Positions 53,988 to 63,200 of a stretch of 64,000 nucleotides of DNA are shown piece after piece; position 1 is the first letter of the stretch; the number at the start of each line of letters is the position of its first letter. Made by a program: the position numbers and the translations under genes. The stretch comes from Acidobacteriota bacterium (lineage in GTDB: Bacteria > Acidobacteriota > Thermoanaerobaculia > Multivoradales > JBCCEF01), in NCBI GenBank assembly GCA_039030395.1, contig JBCCEF010000001.1:543315-607314 (forward strand), read 5' to 3'. Below the pieces are notes generated by a model that saw nothing but the letters and a program-made list of their open reading frames with translations, did no database searches and was not told where the DNA came from.

Positions 53988-56228
53988 ATGCACAAGCCCG
54001 CTTCCCCACGCCACCGCCGTGTCGTGCTCTGGCTGATGATCCTTCTCACTCCCTTCGCCGCCCTGGCCGCGCAGCCCTCCCCCCAGGAGAAGCCGGTGCC
54101 GGAGGACTTGCCGGCGCTGCCGGTTGAGATCGCCAGCTTTGGCGCCGCTCTCGCCGAGGACACGCTCTACGTCTATGGCGGTCACGTTGGCACGACCCAT
54201 CAGCACTCCGTGCAGAACCTGTCGCGCGGCTTCTACAGCCTCGACTTGACGGCTACCGACGCCGGCTGGACGGAACACGACGAAGTGCGCGGCCTGCAGG
54301 GCCTCGCCATGGTGGCCGCCGGCAAGTGGGTCTGCCGCATCGGCGGGATGGAGGCGCGCAACGATCAGGACGCGCCGGAAGACGACCTCCACTCGGTGGA
54401 TGAGGTGGCCTGCTTCGATAGCGAAGGCGAGCGGTGGGTACCCCTACCGCCGCTTTCCGCGGGCCGTTCGTCGCACGACGCGGTGGTCTCCGGCAGCCGC
54501 ATCTACGCTGTCGGCGGCTGGCAGCTCCGCGGCGAGGGCAACGAGCCGGTCTGGCACGACACCATTGAAGTGATCGACATGGCCGGCGACCGCCAGTGGC
54601 GCACCCTGCCCCAGCCCTTCAAGCGACGGGCGCTGACGGCCGCTGCTCACGGCGGCAAGATCTACGCCTTCGGCGGCCTGGGACCGAACGGCACAACCCT
54701 CGAGTTCGCTGTCTTCGACGAGCAGACCGAGAGCTGGACCGATAGCGGCTCGATCCCTGAGATGAGTGGCGCAATGCGCGGTTTTGGCATCTCCGCCTTC
54801 GGAGTCGAAGATGGTGTGTACCTCTCCGCCAACGACGGCAAAATCCACTTCCTCCAGCCCGACCTGACCTGGCTCGAAGACCTCGCTGAGATGGCGGAGC
54901 CGCGTTTCTTCCATCGACTTCTGCCCTATCGAGACCGGCTCCTCGCCGTGGCCGGCGCCTCACGCGAGGGCCACCTCGGCTCCGTCGAGAGCATTGCCCT
55001 CGGAGAATCGCCGACCGCGATGGCGGAAGATCGCGCCGCCGCAGCCGTCCGCTGGCCCGGCTTCCGCGGCGCCGGTGCCGAGCCCCTCGCCCCGGAAGAG
55101 CTTCCCATCGAATGGGATGACGCCACCTGGCGCATCGCCTTGACCGGCTACGGGCAGTCCTCGCCGGTGATCTGGGGCGGGCAGGTGTTTGTTACCGCCA
55201 TCGAGGGCGATGAGTCCGAAACCCTGATTCTGTCGGCGATCGACCTCAAGGACGGTAGTGTTCGCTGGCGCCGCCTATTCGAGGCCAGCCAGCCTCACGA
55301 AAACAGCCACATGCACAGCCGCGCCGCGCCCACTCCGGTAGTAGACGCCAACGCCGTCTATGCCTTCTGGGAGAGCGGCGACCTCGTAGCCCTATCGCAC
55401 CAGGGGGAGACCCTGTGGTCCCGCTCCCTCACCGCGGAAGAGGGCGAATTCAAAGGCAACCACGGCGTGGGCAGCTCCCCGGTCCTGGCCGGCGGACTGC
55501 TGGTGGTGCAGGTCACCCACTCCGGCCCCTCCTACTTCATGGCCTTCGATCCGGCCACCGGCGAGACCCGCTGGAAGTTGGAGCGACCGGAAGGGGTCGC
55601 CTGGACCACGCCGATTGCCATTGACACCAGCGACGCACCGTACCTAGTGTCGAGCGCCGCCGGCCGGGTAGAACTGATCGACGCGGAGAAAGGCGCCGTC
55701 GTCTGGTCCGTCGGCGACATCGAGAAGAACCACGTCCCTTCGGTGGTCGCGAGTTGGGACATGATCGTCGCTCCCAGTTCCGATCCGGGACAGAGCCTGG
55801 CGCTGGCGGTACGGCCGGACGCCTGGGAGACCCCGCCGGAGGTCCTGTGGCGGCCGGAGGGTGTCGCCTCGGGCTTCGGCTCGCCGGTCATCCACGGCGA
55901 CGGCGTCCTGTTCCTCAACAAGTCCGGCGTGCTCCAAAAGGTGAACAAGAAAACCGGCGAGCTGGAGTGGCGGCACCGCCTCCCCGCCGCCACCTGGGCC
56001 ACGCCCATCGCGGTGGCGGATCGCGTCTACTTCTTCTTGAAGGACGGCAACACCGCGGTGCTCGCCCTCGACGACCAAGCCGAGCCGCGAGTGTTGGCAG
56101 AGAACGCCATGAGCTTCGAGGATCCCGTCTACGGCGTCGCCCCGACGGCAAACGGCTTCGTGCTGCGGTCCGGCAGCGAACTGGCCCTCGTTAGGGAGGC
56201 GGAACGACAACTCGCCGCCACCCAGTAG
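53988..56228 (+). CDS. Exported Kelch-like / PQQ-like double beta-propeller protein
   Basis: 746 residues. Signal peptide (1-30). Residues about 45-330 are Kelch-type repeats (LYVYGGHVG, WVCRIGGMEARND, IYAVGGWQLRG, IYAFGGLGPNG), and about 370-740 are PQQ/BamB-like repeats (SAIDLKDGSVRWRRL, LVALSHQGETLWSRSL, MAFDPATGETRWKLE, KKTGELEWRHRLP). No enzyme active site is seen. Probably a periplasmic or surface binding scaffold. A terminator follows. Confidence 0.82.
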   Translation: MHKPASPRHRRVVLWLMILLTPFAALAAQPSPQEKPVPEDLPALPVEIASFGAALAEDTLYVYGGHVGTTHQHSVQNLSRGFYSLDLTATDAGWTEHDEVRGLQGLAMVAAGKWVCRIGGMEARNDQDAPEDDLHSVDEVACFDSEGERWVPLPPLSAGRSSHDAVVSGSRIYAVGGWQLRGEGNEPVWHDTIEVIDMAGDRQWRTLPQPFKRRALTAAAHGGKIYAFGGLGPNGTTLEFAVFDEQTESWTDSGSIPEMSGAMRGFGISAFGVEDGVYLSANDGKIHFLQPDLTWLEDLAEMAEPRFFHRLLPYRDRLLAVAGASREGHLGSVESIALGESPTAMAEDRAAAAVRWPGFRGAGAEPLAPEELPIEWDDATWRIALTGYGQSSPVIWGGQVFVTAIEGDESETLILSAIDLKDGSVRWRRLFEASQPHENSHMHSRAAPTPVVDANAVYAFWESGDLVALSHQGETLWSRSLTAEEGEFKGNHGVGSSPVLAGGLLVVQVTHSGPSYFMAFDPATGETRWKLERPEGVAWTTPIAIDTSDAPYLVSSAAGRVELIDAEKGAVVWSVGDIEKNHVPSVVASWDMIVAPSSDPGQSLALAVRPDAWETPPEVLWRPEGVASGFGSPVIHGDGVLFLNKSGVLQKVNKKTGELEWRHRLPAATWATPIAVADRVYFFLKDGNTAVLALDDQAEPRVLAENAMSFEDPVYGVAPTANGFVLRSGSELALVREAERQLAATQ

Positions 56229-56273
56229 CAGGTTGCCGAGGGATCCGCTTCTCTCGGCAGCCTGCTCTTTTTT
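56227..56273 (+). terminator. Rho-independent terminator
   Basis: AGCAGGTTGCCGAG (56227-56240) pairs with CTCGGCAGCCTGCT (56253-56266) with one G-T, loop 12 nt, followed by CTTTTTTC. The stem begins inside the stop codon. Confidence 0.9.
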
Positions 56274-56550
56274 CCACCGGCCGAACACCGTCCCAGCGAT
56301 CACCTGTGGTGGTCGGTCCACCGTCGGATGCGGAACCTCCACCCTCCGAGCGACGGCCGCAGAAACCAACGGTCGAATGACACTAAGGTGGCCTCGCATT
56401 TTCGGCGAGCCCTTCCTCCCACAAGGCCGTGAGCTGCCGCCTGGATTCGAAGCACCGAAAGGGCCGGCGACCACCGCTGGGTAGAGCGAACCAAAGACTC
56501 AAGCTCTATTCGGTTTCCTTTCTGCTCGCTGCTGTGTCGAATCTGTTGAC
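56274..56550. other. 277-bp non-coding stretch
   Basis: No gene, tRNA or repeat was found. It must contain the promoter of the RnfD-like gene, but no clear -35/-10 pair is visible. Confidence 0.5.
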
Positions 56551-57459
56551 ATGGCCGCTACGACTTCCAGTTCCTCACCCATTGCGCTGCCCCGGTTGCT
56601 TCCGCCGGCCGAGGCTCCCCTCGCGAAGAACGCTTGGCCCGCCGCGCCCAGCGCGGGGGCACCAACCCGAGGCACCGACCCGAGGCTCTTTCAAATCGGC
56701 GCGCTGGCCCTCCTGTTGGGTTGGGGTCTCTTCCGCCTCGATCTGGAGGTCCGTCCCGCTCAGGCCCTGACGATCGTTGCTACGGCCTTGGCGGTCCAGG
56801 CCCTGGCGACCCGATGGATCGGGTTGCCACGCCTCGATTTGAGGAGCCCCCTGATCTCAGCGATGTCCCTGTGCCTTCTGCTGCGCACCTCGTCGCTCAC
56901 CCTGGCGATCTTCGCGGCAATCCTCGCCATCGGCAGCAAGTTCCTGATCCGCTCTCGCGGCAAGCACATCTTCAATCCGTCGGCCTTTGCCTTGGTGGTG
57001 CTCTTGGCCCTGCCCGGCGATGCGGTGTGGATTTCCGGCGGCCAGTGGGGATCCGCCGCCCTGGCGCTCTTCGCCGTCAGCGGTATCGGTCACCTGGTGG
57101 TGCGCCGCGCCAAACGCAGCGACGTGACCTGGGCCTTTCTCATCGCCTACACGGTCCTGCTGTTCGGAAGGGCGACCTGGCTGGGCGATCCCTGGACTAT
57201 CGGCTGGCACCAACTGTGCCGCGGATCGCTCCTGATCTTCGCCTTCTTCATGATCTCGGACCCGCGAACCGCCCCGAACTCGCGCGGCGGACGGATTCTG
57301 TGGGCAACGCTCATCGCAGCCGGTGCGCTGTACATCGAGCACTACCTGTTTCACCCGAACGGCCCCCTGTGGGCGCTGATGGCCGGCGCCCTGCTGGTGC
57401 CCGCCATCGACCGCTTGATGCCCGCAGAACGCCACCGCTGGCGCCGCGGTGCTACCTAG
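56551..57459 (+). CDS. RnfD/NqrB-like membrane protein
   Basis: 302 residues with about nine hydrophobic segments. Motifs RGKHIFNPSAFALVVLLALP and LIFAFFMISDPRTAPNSRGG match the NQR2/RnfD/RnfE transporter fold. The covalent FMN attachment motif of true RnfD (S-G-A-T type) is not apparent. No other Rnf subunits are encoded here. Starts at ATG 56551 without a Shine-Dalgarno. Followed 19 bp later by DUF2330, a pairing that suggests a joint membrane function. Confidence 0.8.
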   Translation: MAATTSSSSPIALPRLLPPAEAPLAKNAWPAAPSAGAPTRGTDPRLFQIGALALLLGWGLFRLDLEVRPAQALTIVATALAVQALATRWIGLPRLDLRSPLISAMSLCLLLRTSSLTLAIFAAILAIGSKFLIRSRGKHIFNPSAFALVVLLALPGDAVWISGGQWGSAALALFAVSGIGHLVVRRAKRSDVTWAFLIAYTVLLFGRATWLGDPWTIGWHQLCRGSLLIFAFFMISDPRTAPNSRGGRILWATLIAAGALYIEHYLFHPNGPLWALMAGALLVPAIDRLMPAERHRWRRGAT

Positions 57460-57478
57460 ATTGGAAAGGAGATCGTCC

Positions 57479-58822
57479 ATGCGATCCGTGATGCTGAGAA
57501 TCTTGCTGTACTCGCTACTCCCTCTGCTGTGGGCAGCACCGGCCGCCGCCTTCTGCGGTTTCTATGTCGCCCGCGCAGACGCCCGCCTCTACAACGACGC
57601 CTCCCAGGTGGTGATGGTGCGCGACGGCGACCGCACGGTGATCACCATGGCGAATGACTACAGCGGCGATCCGCGCGAGTTCGCCATGGTGATTCCGGTA
57701 CCGAGGCTCCTCCAGCGGGAGCAGATCCACGTTGCCGAGCCGGCCCTGATCGAGCACCTGGACGCCTTCACCGCTCCGCGGCTGGTGGAGTACTTCGATT
57801 CGGATCCGTGCGCCCGGTACGAATTCCGAGATCGTGCGATCGCCCTGCAAGAGATGAGCGCGCCCGCCCCGGCGGGAGAACGACAGGAGTTGGCCAAGAG
57901 CCTCGGCGTCACCATCGAGGCGACCTACAGCGTGGGCGAGTACGAGATCCTGATTCTCTCCGCCAAAGAGAGCCGCGGCCTGGTCACTTGGCTAACGGAC
58001 TCCGGCTACAAACTGCCCCCCGGCGCCGAGCCGGTGGTCAACAGCTACCTGAAGCAGAAGCAGTACTTCTTCGTCGCCCGGGTGGACCTCGAGAATCAAG
58101 CCCGCCTCGGCGTCGAGCGCCTGCGGCCGCTGCAAGTCGCGTTCGAAAGCCCCCGCTTCATGCTGCCCATTCGCCTCGGAACGGTCAACGCCCGCGGCAA
58201 GCAAGAACTGTTCGTCTACGCCTTGACCCGCAGCGGACGGGTGGAGACCACCAACTACCGCACCGTCAAACTCCCTACCGGCGACGAGATCCCGCCCTTC
58301 GTCAAGACCGACTTCGCCCGCTTCTACCGCGACATGTTCCGCACCCAGGTGGCGAAGGAAAACCACCGGGCGGTGTTCCTGGAGTACGCCTGGGACATGG
58401 CCTGGTGCGACCCCTGTGCCGCCGACCCCCTGTCCCCCAAGGAGTTGAGTGAGCTCGGGGTGTTCTGGCTGGAAGACCACCAGAGCACCCGCGGCGGCGC
58501 CGCCAACGTCTTCGTCACCCGTCTCCACCTGCGCTACGACAGCGAACACTTCCCCGACGATCTCCGGTTCCAGGAAACCGGAGACCGCACCAACTTCCAA
58601 GGGCGTTACGTCCTGCGTCACCCGTGGCAAGGCAACACGACCTGCCGAGCGGCGGACCAGTACCGGCAGAGTCTGGCCGAACGGCAGCGCCGCGAAGCCG
58701 AGACCCTCGCCTCCCTCACCGGCTGGCGACTCGACCAGATCCTCCAGCGCACCGGTGTGCCGACGACCGCCTCGGACGGCGAAGGCGAAGCTCCCTGGTG
58801 GCGCAAGATCTGGGGTCGCTAA
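57479..58822 (+). CDS. DUF2330 exported protein
   Basis: 447 residues from ATG 57479 (GGAAAGGAG upstream); the frame opened at 57449 lies in the previous gene. Signal peptide then the diagnostic FCGFYVARADARLYNDASQV, MVRDGDRTVITMANDYSGDP and FAMVIPVPRLL. Later CDPCAADPLS and a conserved Cys in WQGNTTCRA. The C-terminus is a helical basic tail. DUF2330 proteins are periplasmic, function unknown, often near electron-transport-like genes. Confidence 0.9.
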   Translation: MRSVMLRILLYSLLPLLWAAPAAAFCGFYVARADARLYNDASQVVMVRDGDRTVITMANDYSGDPREFAMVIPVPRLLQREQIHVAEPALIEHLDAFTAPRLVEYFDSDPCARYEFRDRAIALQEMSAPAPAGERQELAKSLGVTIEATYSVGEYEILILSAKESRGLVTWLTDSGYKLPPGAEPVVNSYLKQKQYFFVARVDLENQARLGVERLRPLQVAFESPRFMLPIRLGTVNARGKQELFVYALTRSGRVETTNYRTVKLPTGDEIPPFVKTDFARFYRDMFRTQVAKENHRAVFLEYAWDMAWCDPCAADPLSPKELSELGVFWLEDHQSTRGGAANVFVTRLHLRYDSEHFPDDLRFQETGDRTNFQGRYVLRHPWQGNTTCRAADQYRQSLAERQRREAETLASLTGWRLDQILQRTGVPTTASDGEGEAPWWRKIWGR

Positions 58823-58915
58823 CCGCTCGCAAGTCCCCTCGGCCTGTAGAATGGAACAGGGCGGTCGCCCTGCGCGAACGTCCTCATCCATGACATCGAT
58901 CCCGAGGAGAATGTG

Positions 58916-59512
58916 ATGAACCAGAAGAACATCGTCCGCCTGCTGCTCGTCGGCGCGGTTCTGTCCCTCGCCGCCGGCGTTGCCCAGGCCCAGGACCTCC
59001 ACCCCACCCGCCGCCCGAGCCCGATGGCCATGGCGCGAGTGACCCTCGACGACGGCACCTACGTGCGCGTGGTCTACAGCCGGCCCTACCTGCGCGGCCG
59101 CGACAACATCTTCGGCAGCGAAGAGAGCGAGGCCCTGGTGCCCTTCGGCAAGGTGTGGCGCACCGGCGCCAACGAGGCCACCGAGATCACCGTCACCGGC
59201 GACGTGATGGTGGGCGATAAGACGGTCCCGGCCGGCACCTACTCCCTGTTCACCATTCCCGGCGAGGAAAGATGGGAGGTGCACGTCAACTCCGCTCTGG
59301 GCCTGTCCGGCACCGGCCGCTTCGTCGACGGTGAGTTCACCCGGGTGGACCTGCCGGCCACCCACGTCGCGGTGGCCGAAGCCAAGGCCACCACTCTGGA
59401 AGAAGAAGTGGACCAGTTCACCATCTCCTTCGAGAAGGTCGAGGACGGCGCCCACATGGTGCTCTCCTGGCATATGACCGAGGTGCGGGTACCCATCAAG
59501 CCCGCCGGCTGA
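58916..59512 (+). CDS. DUF2911 exported protein
   Basis: 198 residues from ATG 58916 (GAGGAG 6 nt upstream); GTG one codon earlier is an alternative. Signal peptide, then RPSPMAMARVTLDDGTYVRV, VYSRPYLRGRDNIFG, WRTGANEATEITVTGDVMVG and AGTYSLFTIPG, the DUF2911 core. Small secreted beta-sandwich of unknown function, common in Bacteroidota and Acidobacteriota. Confidence 0.9.
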   Translation: MNQKNIVRLLLVGAVLSLAAGVAQAQDLHPTRRPSPMAMARVTLDDGTYVRVVYSRPYLRGRDNIFGSEESEALVPFGKVWRTGANEATEITVTGDVMVGDKTVPAGTYSLFTIPGEERWEVHVNSALGLSGTGRFVDGEFTRVDLPATHVAVAEAKATTLEEEVDQFTISFEKVEDGAHMVLSWHMTEVRVPIKPAG

Positions 59513-59526
59513 TCCCTCTGCGGTAC

Positions 59527-59560
59527 CCCAGGAGGCTCCACTGCCTCCTGGGTTTCCCTT
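59527..59560 (+). terminator. Terminator-like hairpin
   Basis: CCCAGGAGGC (59527-59536) pairs with GCCTCCTGGG (59543-59552), 6-nt loop, then TTTCCCTT. Confidence 0.75.
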
Positions 59561-59604
59561 CGTTCCATCCTGACCACACGGGTGCCCTCGCGGCGCAACG
59601 CAAA

Positions 59605-59665
59605 GGTTTGTGTATAATAGTATTTAATATTTTTATGTTTATATAAAGAAATATACAAGTGAGCG
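59605..59665 (+). promoter_or_regulatory. Unusually AT-rich promoter region
   Basis: About 55 bp of nearly pure A/T (59607-59658) in a GC-rich chromosome, beginning with TATAAT at 59613-59618 preceded by TG. It lies 112 bp upstream of the 59778 gene. ACAAG-TGAGCG-CTTGT follows. Likely a strong extended -10 promoter with AT-rich start region, or a nucleoid-protein binding site. Confidence 0.6.
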
Positions 59666-59777
59666 CTTGTGTATGAGCTCAGCACGAGGACCACCTGCTG
59701 GACGGAAGACTCACCACCGCGTGTCTTTTCCACCGTTGTATCGGTTCAATGAATTTGTGCAACAAGGAGCTTATGTG

Positions 59778-60686
59778 ATGTCAAAGAAGCTGGCTCTCTG
59801 GCTGCTGACGGCCCTCTTGGTCGCCCTGCCCACCGCCCTTTCCGCCGAAACGCTGCAGAACGGCGTGGACCTCTGGACCACCCCGGCCGACGGCCGGACC
59901 TTCGTCGACTTCGCCCACGATCCTCTCCCAGCCGGATTCTTCTGCCCCGGCTCGGAGCCCTTCGCCGGCCGCGTCGTCTTCCGCGGCGTGCCCATCGACA
60001 CCCGCCCCCGCGGCGCCTTCGGCAACGCCGACACCATCATCCAGCGCCTGGACGATGCCGTCTTCGTGCCGCAGACCGGCCGCCGCGCCGCCCGCACCTT
60101 GGTCCGCCAGGGCGACGGACGGGTTGAGCCGCAGAGTTTCCAGGGTCACCTCGTCGCCACCACCCGCGTCCAGGTCGCGGCGCTCCGCTTCGAGAGCTTG
60201 AAGCCGATCCGCACCAACTGCGGCACCTTCCGCGTCACCGCCGGTCTGCACGGCGACCAGCCGATCACCGAAATGCTGGTCATCCGCGACGACGAGCAGG
60301 GCGGGCGCTTCTACGCGCCGCTCTCCCTCGTCACCAAGCTCACCTTCACCCCGACGGACGGCGGCCTGGCCGTCGATCTGGTCCGGGGCGTCGACTTCCC
60401 GGCCCGCTCCAACGCCGTGTGGTCCTTCGCTCCCAAGGACGAGCGGCCTCAAGTGGCCGGCTTCGTGCGAGTGGATGTAGACGGCGACCGCCGCCCGGAT
60501 GTCTTCCTGCCGGGAACATCCAACTTCGCTGCCGGGTGGAAGAACGGCGAGCCGAGGATCGGCGACGACTTTGCCCAAGCGAGTAGCGGGAGCGAGTGGT
60601 ACTGCGAGCAACCGCTCGATCCTACCGTTCCCCATTCAGAAGAGCCCGATCCCAACCACTGCCATAACACCCAGCCAGGGCACTGA
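59778..60686 (+). CDS. Exported protein of unknown function
   Basis: 302 residues from ATG 59778 with AAGGAG upstream; the frame opened at 59667 covers the promoter and is rejected. Signal peptide MSKKLALWLLTALLVALPTA. The mature part has a repeated beta pattern (FCPGSEPFAGRVVFRGVPID, RTNCGTFRVTAGLHGDQPIT, AGFVRVDVDGDRRPDVFLPG) and ends in a Cys/His-rich tail (YCEQPLDP ... DPNHCHNTQPGH). No family recognised. Driven by the AT-rich promoter upstream. Confidence 0.65.
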   Translation: MSKKLALWLLTALLVALPTALSAETLQNGVDLWTTPADGRTFVDFAHDPLPAGFFCPGSEPFAGRVVFRGVPIDTRPRGAFGNADTIIQRLDDAVFVPQTGRRAARTLVRQGDGRVEPQSFQGHLVATTRVQVAALRFESLKPIRTNCGTFRVTAGLHGDQPITEMLVIRDDEQGGRFYAPLSLVTKLTFTPTDGGLAVDLVRGVDFPARSNAVWSFAPKDERPQVAGFVRVDVDGDRRPDVFLPGTSNFAAGWKNGEPRIGDDFAQASSGSEWYCEQPLDPTVPHSEEPDPNHCHNTQPGH

Positions 60687-60744
60687 GTGAAATCCTCGGG
60701 AAGGGAGACGGTCAACTCGCCCTTCCCGAGCCAACCACCCTTCC

Positions 60745-60773
60745 ATGGCGGGATCGGTCTATGATCCCGCCAT
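60745..60773. promoter_or_regulatory. 11-bp perfect inverted repeat spanning -10 box and start codon
   Basis: ATGGCGGGATC (60745-60755) and GATCCCGCCAT (60763-60773), 7-bp spacer. TATGAT (60760-60765) lies across the spacer and right arm and ends 6 nt before ATG 60772, which itself lies in the right arm. A protein bound here would block both promoter and start site. Confidence 0.65.
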
Positions 60774-61611
60774 GAATCCTTCCCGCAGTACCCATGAGAT
60801 CGACGGCGTCGAGCTGCACCTGTCGAGACCGGTCACGGAAACTCCGCCCTGGGTCGGTCAGCGCGAGGTGCTCACCCAGCTTCTCGCCGCCTGGTCGCTG
60901 GTGGACGACGACGACCGCCCATTGAATCCGCGCCTGCTGGGCAAGCCCGGCGTCGGCAAGACCACCCTGGCGGCGGCCGCCGCCGCGGCCCTCGACCTGC
61001 CCGTGTACATCATGCAGGCGACGATGGACACTCGTCCGGAGGATCTCATCGTCTCGCCGGTGCTGGCGCCGGACGGTGGCGTGCGCTACATGGCTTCGCC
61101 GCTGGTCTCCGCGATGCTCACCGGCGGCGCCCTGGTCTTGGACGAAGGCAACCGCATGAGCGAAAAAGCCTGGGCCAGCCTGGCCCCGCTCCTCGACCAC
61201 CGGCGCTACGTGGACAGCCTGGTGGCCGGCATCAAGATTCCGGCGGATCCGGGATTCCGCTTCGTCTCGACGATGAACGAAGACGCCTCCACCTACGAAA
61301 TCCCGGACTACATCCACTCGCGTTTGATGCCGCAGATCTACCTCGACTTTCCCGAAGAAGACGAAGAACGCGCCATACTCCAAGAGCAAGTCCCCTTCGC
61401 CGACGAAGAGGTCCTCGGCTACGTCCTAAGGTTCCTGAGAACCGCCCACAGCGCCGACCTCCCCTACTCCGTCCGCGACGGCATCAACATCCTCAGATAC
61501 GCCATGAAAACCCTCCACCGCGGCGACCAGGAACACCCCCAAGAGGCCGTACACCAAGCCCTACAGCTCACCCTAGGCCAAGAAGAAGCCGAAGCCTTCG
61601 ACCTTTCCTAG
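60772..61611 (+). CDS. MoxR-like AAA+ ATPase
   Basis: 279 residues from ATG 60772 (no Shine-Dalgarno, leaderless context). Walker A LLGKPGVGKTTLAAAAA, MDTRPEDLIVSPVL, Walker B GGALVLDEGNRMSEKAW, sensor-1 FVSTMNEDAST, and IPDYIHSRLMPQIYLDFPEE. MoxR ATPases are chaperones that insert cofactors or prepare VWA-domain partners; no VWA gene follows here. Its C-terminal 30 codons are AT-shifted relative to neighbours. Confidence 0.85.
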   Translation: MNPSRSTHEIDGVELHLSRPVTETPPWVGQREVLTQLLAAWSLVDDDDRPLNPRLLGKPGVGKTTLAAAAAAALDLPVYIMQATMDTRPEDLIVSPVLAPDGGVRYMASPLVSAMLTGGALVLDEGNRMSEKAWASLAPLLDHRRYVDSLVAGIKIPADPGFRFVSTMNEDASTYEIPDYIHSRLMPQIYLDFPEEDEERAILQEQVPFADEEVLGYVLRFLRTAHSADLPYSVRDGINILRYAMKTLHRGDQEHPQEAVHQALQLTLGQEEAEAFDLS

Positions 61612-61704
61612 CCCCCCAATTCTCCGAGTCAGAGCTTTCGCCCGAACTCGAGCCTGGGTTTCTCGCCCACTGAGGAGGAGCCGGAGAAGCTTCGGTATCG
61701 AGAA

Positions 61705-61935
61705 GAGGCCGGGGTGATCGCCCGAGCCTGGAGCGCAGCCTCCGCGATTAGCCACGGACAACGCCGATTCCCAACGGAGGGGCCGGGGTGATCACCCGAG
61801 CACGGAGCGCAGCTGTCTGAGCCTCCACCCACCAGGGAATCGGCGCAAAGTCTTGATAGGAATCAGCCGCCCGACGGCGAGTCAGAGATCCGGCGAGTTC
61901 GAGCACCGCGCGCAGGGCGATCACCCCGGCCCCGG
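61705..61935. repeat. Three copies of a GCCGGGGTGATC repeat
   Basis: Direct imperfect copies at 61705-61739 and 61777-61813 share GGCCGGGGTGATC, CCCGAGC and GGAGCGCAGC. A third, inverted short copy (61916-61935) is in the 3' end of the GT87 gene. GGTGATCACC in the second copy is a perfect palindrome. The gap 61612-61862 contains nothing else. Confidence 0.75.
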
Positions 61936-63170
61936 CCCGTCGCTCGCAAAACCCAAACCCCCAGCGCCGTTGCTCCCAACGCCACCACGCTAGTCGCCAC
62001 CCAAAGCGCCCCCACCACCTCCTCCGGCGGCAAGCCCACCCAGGAAAAAACCCTTCCCAACCGAAACCCTCCGGTCAACCCAAACCCCAAAAGCACCACC
62101 CCACCAACACTCCACCACCGCCTCCCCCGCAGCGCACGCGCCAACAACCAAGCCAGCGCCGGAAACTGCAGAAGTTGATAGTGGTACCAAGAGATCGGCA
62201 ACGCCACCAAAGCAAACGAAAGCGCCGCCAGCAGCAGCCGATCCGGCGGCAGCGAGCGATGCATCCACAGCACCCCGCCGGCCAACAGCCCCACCAGCAG
62301 CGCCACCCCCAACGACAGGCGAGCGAGCCCCGGCGACAACCGAAATCTCGCGGAGTCGGTGCCCCGAGCCCAGTAGCCGACCGGTCGCTCCCCGGCGTTC
62401 GCGACGGTGGCCAGGCGCAGCGCAATCGCCGGCGCCGAAAGATTCGGAGTCGCCGGCGAGCCGTAGGTGAAGCCGGCACTGGCCGAGCGATACGGCGGCT
62501 CGCTGATGGCGACGAGAAGCCCTTGGGATGCCAGAACCAGCCCACCCCCAACAACCGCTCCCACCAACAAAGCCCGCCAGCGCTTCTGCAGAGCCGCCAC
62601 GCCACACAACACCGCCGGCCAGATCTTGAACGCACCGGCCAGACCGATCCACGCCATCGCACCGGCCGGCCGCTGCCCCACCCTCCACAAAGCCGCGGAA
62701 AACCACAGCAACAGCAGCGGCTGCACCTGCCCCAGCACCAAATTCTCCTGCACCGTGCCGGCGAGCGCCCACACCGAGAAAACGGCTACGAGAGCGATCC
62801 GATCCCCGCCGAGCCAGCGCCAGACGACGACCGCCGCCCCCAGCAGCGAAACTTGACTGATCCAAAACCACACCTGGCGAGCCGCCAGGTCCGAGAAATC
62901 GGCCAGCGGAATCAGAACGAATGCGAGCGGCGGGGGGTAGAGAAAGGTGCCCACGGTGTACGGCGACCGGCCGGCGGCAAGCGCCCGGGCAGCCTCCAAA
63001 TAGGCGACGAAGTCGCCGACATAGCTCTCCAACCGGAACCAAGGCAGCAACACCTGCCGTCCGAAATACACCGCGGCGAGAAACAGCAACCCGACCCCGG
63101 TCCACCGGCGCAGGGCTTCACCGTCGGCCGGCGCGGCGAAAGAGCGTCCGATCACGACGGAGAAATACAC
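61863..63170 (-). CDS. GT87-family membrane glycosyltransferase (DUF2029)
   Basis: 435 residues with about ten membrane segments. Motifs DFVAYLEAARALAAGRSPYT, FLYPPPLAFVLIPLADF, and FKIWPAVLCGVAAL (GT-C superfamily, GT87 pattern), with an Asp near the N-terminal loop as putative catalytic base. Uses polyprenyl-phosphate-linked sugar, likely mannose, on the outer face of the membrane. The C-terminal 25 residues are Arg/Gly-rich and partly encoded by the GCCGGGGTGATC repeat, so the end looks eroded. Confidence 0.85.
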   Translation of the reverse strand: MYFSVVIGRSFAAPADGEALRRWTGVGLLFLAAVYFGRQVLLPWFRLESYVGDFVAYLEAARALAAGRSPYTVGTFLYPPPLAFVLIPLADFSDLAARQVWFWISQVSLLGAAVVVWRWLGGDRIALVAVFSVWALAGTVQENLVLGQVQPLLLLWFSAALWRVGQRPAGAMAWIGLAGAFKIWPAVLCGVAALQKRWRALLVGAVVGGGLVLASQGLLVAISEPPYRSASAGFTYGSPATPNLSAPAIALRLATVANAGERPVGYWARGTDSARFRLSPGLARLSLGVALLVGLLAGGVLWMHRSLPPDRLLLAALSFALVALPISWYHYQLLQFPALAWLLARALRGRRWWSVGGVVLLGFGLTGGFRLGRVFSWVGLPPEEVVGALWVATSVVALGATALGVWVLRATGRGRGDRPARGARTRRISDSPSGG

Positions 63171-63200
63171 CCCGTCGCGACCGGCGCCGTAGCCGCCGGA

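Noticed and set aside
52066-54009. 647-residue antisense frame over the heme receptor
   Set aside because: Shadow frame; no domain pattern, while the opposite strand has receptor motifs.
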